A DNA stretch of 10,450 nt, from assembly GCA_021823045.1 (NCBI GenBank), contig JAKAPB010000011.1, forward strand, positions 1-10,450. The letters run 5' to 3'. The notes beneath the pieces were generated by a model. That model saw only the letters and a program-made list of their open reading frames with translations, was not told where the DNA came from and ran no database searches. The stretch comes from Actinomycetes bacterium. GTDB lineage: Bacteria > Actinomycetota > Acidimicrobiia > Acidimicrobiales > Acidimicrobiaceae. The position numbers were made by a program, and so were the translations under genes. Positions 6,755 through 10,450 of the stretch are shown here, piece by piece. Position 1 is the first letter of the stretch. Each line of letters begins with the position of its first letter.

Positions 6755-8803
6755 ATGACTCAGATTGATGATCCCGGCGAGTATCTTCCCACCTCCGGCG
6801 GGGCAGCCGGACAGGTGGACGTCTTAGAACCAGGGGGAAGCGGAGGTCGTTCGAGACTTTCTCGAATTAGAAGGGGCATCTTCGGCCACCGGATCATCTC
6901 TAGTTTGGTGGTTATTGCCCTAATCGGAGGCTCATTGTACGGTTACTACAGGACCAGGCCGAAGTCTACCGCCGCTCTAGTAGCCGAACCGGTAAGCCTA
7001 GCCACAATTAAACAGGAGATCTCCATTACCGGCACCATCGAGCCACAGACTGACTTGGGGCTGCGATTCGGGACGACTGGTACGGTTAGCGCGATCAATG
7101 TTATTTCAGGGCAGAATGTAAAAGTTGGCACCGTCCTCGCCACTTTGGATACTACGACTTTGACCGATCAGATTGCCCAGGATGAGATCACGCTCAGCGC
7201 TGACAAGGCCAGCCTCGCTAGTGCCGAGGGAGCCTTGCCGCTTACCGAACAGTCCAATAACGATACTCTTTCCCAGACACAACTGGCGGTGCAACAGGAC
7301 AGCGCAAAACTAGCTACCGACCAGAGCACACTGAGTTTGGACCAGGCGATTGTGAATAATTGGTGTCAGGCCGATGCTTCGTCGTCGGAGTGCGTTTCCG
7401 CCCAACAGAGCTACACCTCAGCACAAGCTACCGTCCAGGCGGACCAACAAAACCTAGCATCCGATCAGGAATCCGTGACCGCTACGCAGGCTAAAAATAC
7501 CCAATCGGTCGATTCGGCTAACGCCACAATCGCCCAAGATCAGACCTCTTACAATAACGCGGTCGCTTCACTTTCTACGGCTAACTCTATATTGACTGCG
7601 TGCACTGCTTCACCTTACAGCCTGACTATTCCATGTCCCTCATATAGTCAAGACCAGCAAGCCGTTACATCTGCCCAAGGGCAGGTGTCTTCCGCCTCCA
7701 CTTCTCTTTCAAATGCCCAAACCGCCCTTACTGATACCGAAGCCCAAAACGCCGTGTCTTTAGCCCAAGCTCAACTTGCGGTTACCGACGCTACGCAGAA
7801 ACTGGCTACTGACCAGGCGACTTTGAACCTCGATCAAGCGATCGCATCGGGGGGCTGTAGTGCGGATCCATCCTCTTCCGAGTGCAACCAGGCGCAGTCG
7901 GCGGTGACTTCTCAGACCCAGGCGGTATCATCCGACCAGTTGCAACTGGCGACCGCCCAGTCCCAGCTTCCCTCGACGCAGGTGAAGAACACCCAGACTT
8001 TGCAACAGCAGCAGGCCACTATCTCGGCAGATCAGGCGCGGATAGCTACCGACCAAGCAGTTCTCGCTACCGACCAGGCCTCTTTGGCCCAGGCAGAGAT
8101 AGTGGCACCGATCTCAGGCGTTGTCGATCAGATAAACGTGACAGTCGGCGAGAGTGGTACGGTTAGTTCTTCGGCTTCATCCAGTTCTTCGGGTCCAACT
8201 GGAGCGATAATCCTAAGCTCGCCAGGTAGCTATGAAGTGCAAGGCTCGGTTAGCGACGCTCAAATAGCACAGGTCCAGCTCGGCGAGCAGGCTTCGATCG
8301 TTCCAGCTGGATCGGCTACCGCAGTATATGGAACGGTTACCCAGATCACTCCGCAGGCGACGATTACATCCGGTGTGGCAAGTTACCCCATTGTTATCTC
8401 CATAACGGATGCCAACCCTAATCTGTACTCCGGAGTCAAGGTGACGAGCAAGGCACCTCCGCTATTCGCTGGCGCATCGGCTCAAGTCGCTCTGATAGTC
8501 AAGCAGGCAACCAATGTTCTTAGCGTTCCGACCAGTGCGGTACACACCATAGGATCCCTTAGCTACGTCCTCGTCAAGGGCCAAACTAAAGAGACAAGGG
8601 TCACTATCGCAGTTGGGGCCGCCGATGCCCAGAATACACAAGTGCTGTCGGGGCTGAAATTGGGAGAAGACGTAGTCCTGGCAAATCGGGCCCTCGCAAT
8701 ACCTACTAGCTCCGGTGGATTTGGAGGTGGCTTCGGTGGAGGTGGCTTCGGTGGAGGTGGCTTCGGTGGAGGTGGCCGTATTGCCCGAAAGATCGGCGGA
8801 TGA
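6755..8803 (+). CDS. Periplasmic-adaptor/membrane-fusion protein (MacA/YknX-like, HlyD family) with giant Cys-tipped coiled coil
   Basis: 682-residue adaptor that is expected to anchor in the membrane and couple the ABC pump to the outside. I chose ATG 6755, preceded by GAGGA four bases upstream, over an ATG at 6674 in the same frame that lacks such a site. A cytoplasmic Gly/Arg-containing tail (1-44) leads to one membrane segment (about 46-65), lipoyl half 1 (about 100-132), a coiled-coil insert (about 135-447), lipoyl half 2 (448-470, EIVAPISGVVDQI), a Ser run, a beta-barrel (about 485-580) and a membrane-proximal domain to about 650. The tail (654-675) is FGGGG-type. It is far longer than typical MacA/YknX proteins (about 370-400 residues). 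The insert holds three repeats, each with one cysteine pair: C204/C213, C283/C294 and C368/C377. The stop overlaps the ATPase start (ATGA). Family call is firm; the substrate is unknown. Confidence 0.93.
   Translation: MTQIDDPGEYLPTSGGAAGQVDVLEPGGSGGRSRLSRIRRGIFGHRIISSLVVIALIGGSLYGYYRTRPKSTAALVAEPVSLATIKQEISITGTIEPQTDLGLRFGTTGTVSAINVISGQNVKVGTVLATLDTTTLTDQIAQDEITLSADKASLASAEGALPLTEQSNNDTLSQTQLAVQQDSAKLATDQSTLSLDQAIVNNWCQADASSSECVSAQQSYTSAQATVQADQQNLASDQESVTATQAKNTQSVDSANATIAQDQTSYNNAVASLSTANSILTACTASPYSLTIPCPSYSQDQQAVTSAQGQVSSASTSLSNAQTALTDTEAQNAVSLAQAQLAVTDATQKLATDQATLNLDQAIASGGCSADPSSSECNQAQSAVTSQTQAVSSDQLQLATAQSQLPSTQVKNTQTLQQQQATISADQARIATDQAVLATDQASLAQAEIVAPISGVVDQINVTVGESGTVSSSASSSSSGPTGAIILSSPGSYEVQGSVSDAQIAQVQLGEQASIVPAGSATAVYGTVTQITPQATITSGVASYPIVISITDANPNLYSGVKVTSKAPPLFAGASAQVALIVKQATNVLSVPTSAVHTIGSLSYVLVKGQTKETRVTIAVGAADAQNTQVLSGLKLGEDVVLANRALAIPTSSGGFGGGFGGGGFGGGGFGGGGRIARKIGG
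7256..7987 (+). repeat. Three tandem ~80-residue coiled-coil units inside the adaptor
   Basis: Units run between Asn-containing turns at residues N168, N248, N332 and N412 (spacings 80, 84, 80). Units 1 and 3 align without gaps (offset 164 residues) from L177/L341 to Q250/Q414, with about 40 of 74 residues identical, including KLATDQ, LDQAI, the loop SSSEC and KNTQ. Unit 2 is more divergent and has the loop CTASPYSLTIPC. This indicates internal duplication of an alpha-hairpin, each tip probably closed by a disulfide outside the membrane. Confidence 0.8.
8731..8775 (+). repeat. Perfect 15-bp tandem repeat (x3) encoding the FGGGG tail
   Basis: Unit CTTCGGTGGAGGTGG occurs three times in direct succession (8731-8745, 8746-8760, 8761-8775), after a partial degenerate copy at 8719-8730. 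Each unit adds five residues (Phe plus four Gly) near the adaptor C-terminus without breaking the frame. The identical copies, with no synonymous drift, suggest recent slippage and likely length variation between strains. Confidence 0.95.
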
Positions 8804-9636
8804 CAATGCGCAGAGATTTGGCGGTTCGATCCGGTTATGGCAGTTCCAATGCTTCGCCGGTAATAGAGATCTCCGGACTTCGTAAAACTTACGGCGAGGG
8901 TGAGGCATCCGTAGAGGCGATCCGAGGGATAGATCTAGTAGTCACCGAAGGCGAGTTTTTATCAGTAATGGCTCCGTCGGGATCGGGCAAGTCCACTTTG
9001 ATGCATATCATTGGCTGCTTGGACACCCCGACCTCAGGTAGCTATCGGTTGGCTGGCAGGGATGTTTCTCACCTCGATGAGACCGACTTAGCGATGATCC
9101 GTAATAAATACATCGGTTTCGTTTTCCAGCAGTTTCACCTCCTCCGGCACTTGACTGCACTGAGTAATGTCGAGCTTCCGCTCGTCTACGCTGGGTTGAA
9201 TCCTAATGAGCGGAGGGTGCGGGCGACAGAGGCACTGCGCAGGGTTGGGCTCGGGGATCGGATGAATCACCGACCAACTCAGCTCTCGGGTGGCCAGCAG
9301 CAGCGTGTTGCTATTGCGAGGGCCCTGGTGACCGACCCGACAGTGATTTTGGCGGATGAGCCAACTGGTAACCTCGACTCGGCTTCGTCCGAGGAGGTAC
9401 TTGGCTGGTTTGGAGAATTTCACCGTGCGGGTCGGACGGTGGTATTGATTACCCATGAGCCAGATGTTGCCAAAGTTGCATCCCGTGTCGTACGGATGCG
9501 TGATGGAGTCATCGTGGGCGACGGCCCACCGGAACTTGTTTTTGTCGGCACTGGTACGACTTTTGCCGGAGCGAATCCGGCCGCACCAGCGGTGCAAGGA
9601 TTCGATTCAGCTAGCGGAAATCTGGGTCTAAATTGA
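8800..9636 (+). CDS. ABC transporter ATP-binding protein (MacB/LolD/YknY-like)
   Basis: 278-residue cytoplasmic ATPase that powers the adjacent permease. It has a Walker [10 protein letters not shown] (58-66, K64; the usual first Gly is Ala58), Q-loop Q110, signature LSGGQ (162-166), Walker B VILADEP (182-188, catalytic E187), D-loop NLD (191-193) and H-loop H219. [11 protein letters not shown] (70-80) and PTGNLDS are typical of the MacB/LolD subfamily. The ATG at 8800 overlaps the adaptor stop. An in-frame ATG at 8806 is better spaced (six bases) from GGCGG at 8795-8799 and may be the real start. The first 20 residues precede the usual [12 protein letters not shown] start of the fold. A 30-residue Ala/Gly-rich C-terminal tail follows the conserved core; such tails are not needed for ATPase activity. 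Confidence 0.95.
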   Translation: MTMRRDLAVRSGYGSSNASPVIEISGLRKTYGEGEASVEAIRGIDLVVTEGEFLSVMAPSGSGKSTLMHIIGCLDTPTSGSYRLAGRDVSHLDETDLAMIRNKYIGFVFQQFHLLRHLTALSNVELPLVYAGLNPNERRVRATEALRRVGLGDRMNHRPTQLSGGQQQRVAIARALVTDPTVILADEPTGNLDSASSEEVLGWFGEFHRAGRTVVLITHEPDVAKVASRVVRMRDGVIVGDGPPELVFVGTGTTFAGANPAAPAVQGFDSASGNLGLN

Positions 9637-10450
9637 TGAGTCTTAGGGAGACTCTTAGAGCATCTATCGAAGCGATTACCACCCATCGCTCTAGGTCCCT
9701 GCTGACGGTGCTAGGGATACTTATCGGCATAGCGGCTGTTATCGTAACGGTTGGTCTAGGCGAGGGCTCACAAGCCAAGGTGACCGCAGCCGTTTCTTCT
9801 CTTGGCAGCAATCTATTGGTTGTTTCACCCGGTAGTTCAACAGCTGTTGGCGGAGTCCGGGGTGGGCTCGGCTCGGCTTCGACGCTCACCCTTGCGGATG
9901 CGACGGCGCTCGCCTCACACGTCGATGCGCCTGACATTTCGGCTGTAGCACCGGTGGTGCAGAAGAATGAATCTATGTCGGCAGGTGCTAACACATGGAG
10001 TGCACCCGTTATAGGCACGACGCCACCCTACCTCGGTATTAGAAGTCGGCAGATCTCCTTTGGAAACTTCATCACACAAGCCGACGTGACTTCCGCTAAT
10101 GAGGTTGCCGTTTTAGGTACGGAAGTTTCTGCGGAACTTTTTCCAGGACAGAATCCGGTGGGTCAGACGATCAATATAAATGGATCTTCTTTTTCGGTCA
10201 TCGGACTTCTTGCCTCTGCGGGATCCTCGGCCAGCGCTAATCAAGACGATCAGGTAATAGTTCCGATTACTACCGCCCAGTCCTTGCTGATTGGAGGAGG
10301 TAGCAGAACATCAGTTAGTCAAATTCTCTTGCAAGCCAAATCGCAAAACTCGATCAGCGCCGCCTATCAGGAGGCGAATGCTTTGCTGTTGCAAGCCCAC
10401 CAGATCACTACCCCTTCAGCGGCAGATTTTACAATTACGCCAGAGACCCA
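9636..10450 (+). CDS. MacB/FtsX-type ABC permease (3' end beyond window)
   Basis: The ATG at 9636 shares its A with the ATPase TGA stop (TGATG), so translation is probably coupled; no strong ribosome site is seen. 271 codons are present and open to the right edge. The N-terminus [18 protein letters not shown] leads into one membrane helix (about 19-42) with the family motif SRSLLTVLGILIGIAAVI. A MacB-type periplasmic core domain follows, with GSNLLVVSPG (58-67), VAVLGTEVSAELFPG and VGQTININGSSFSVIGLL. The three C-terminal FtsX helices should lie past the window, since family members run to about 400 residues. With its neighbours it forms a MacAB/YknXYZ-like complex. Such complexes export peptides, siderophores or lipids, or transmit mechanical force; the substrate here cannot be inferred. 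Confidence 0.93.
   Translation, partial: MSLRETLRASIEAITTHRSRSLLTVLGILIGIAAVIVTVGLGEGSQAKVTAAVSSLGSNLLVVSPGSSTAVGGVRGGLGSASTLTLADATALASHVDAPDISAVAPVVQKNESMSAGANTWSAPVIGTTPPYLGIRSRQISFGNFITQADVTSANEVAVLGTEVSAELFPGQNPVGQTININGSSFSVIGLLASAGSSASANQDDQVIVPITTAQSLLIGGGSRTSVSQILLQAKSQNSISAAYQEANALLLQAHQITTPSAADFTITPET

Noticed and set aside
8462..8908. 148-codon minus-strand frame with repeated TSTEA units
   Set aside because: It is the antisense of the adaptor tail; its repeats merely mirror the 15-bp glycine repeats.
9088..10018. Minus-strand frames of 169, 88 and 135 codons
   Set aside because: Antisense shadows of the ATPase and permease, both of which are complete in motif content on the plus strand.
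1..10450. CRISPR array, insertion sequence or attachment site
   Set aside because: No spaced repeats of CRISPR type, no transposase or integrase motif and no paired terminal repeats were found.

Overview
The window shows about 10.4 kb of a bacterial chromosome or large replicon with roughly balanced base composition. Gene content (a YknX/MacA-type adaptor with a Phe-Gly-rich tail, a LolD/MacB-type ATPase, an OmpR/EnvZ-type two-component pair, a large c-di-GMP enzyme) fits a free-living, possibly Gram-positive bacterium. A medium-GC actinobacterium is my guess, but no phylogenetic marker is present and the assignment is tentative.

Layout. The minus strand from 2644 to the left edge carries one long open frame (881 codons, cut by the window edge): a membrane-anchored HAMP-GAF-PAS-GGDEF protein. 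It keeps the catalytic and product-inhibition motifs of a diguanylate cyclase, and its C-terminal extension looks like a globin-coupled-sensor (protoglobin) fold. Upstream of it lies about 1.3-1.5 kb (roughly 2650-4134) with no convincing gene: short broken frames, a few small repeats and one candidate fold-back. It reads like eroded or non-coding accessory DNA. Further right on the minus strand are a histidine kinase (4135-5523) and, transcriptionally upstream of it, its OmpR-family response regulator (5592-6284, TTG start), in one operon.

A divergent spacer of about 470 bp (6285-6754) with several inverted repeats separates the two-component operon from a forward operon: an adaptor (membrane-fusion) protein (6755-8803), an ABC ATPase (8800-9636) and a MacB/FtsX-type permease (9636 to the right edge, incomplete). 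Stops and starts overlap at both junctions, so the three products almost certainly form one MacAB/YknXYZ-like tripartite exporter or mechanotransmitter. The head-to-head arrangement suggests that the two-component system controls the exporter, as in many antimicrobial-peptide or envelope-stress modules; this is inference.

The most unusual item is the adaptor. Its coiled-coil insert is about 310 residues long and built from three tandem units of about 80 residues, each with a pair of cysteines at the predicted hairpin tip. The protein ends in a glycine-phenylalanine tail encoded by perfect 15-bp tandem repeats.
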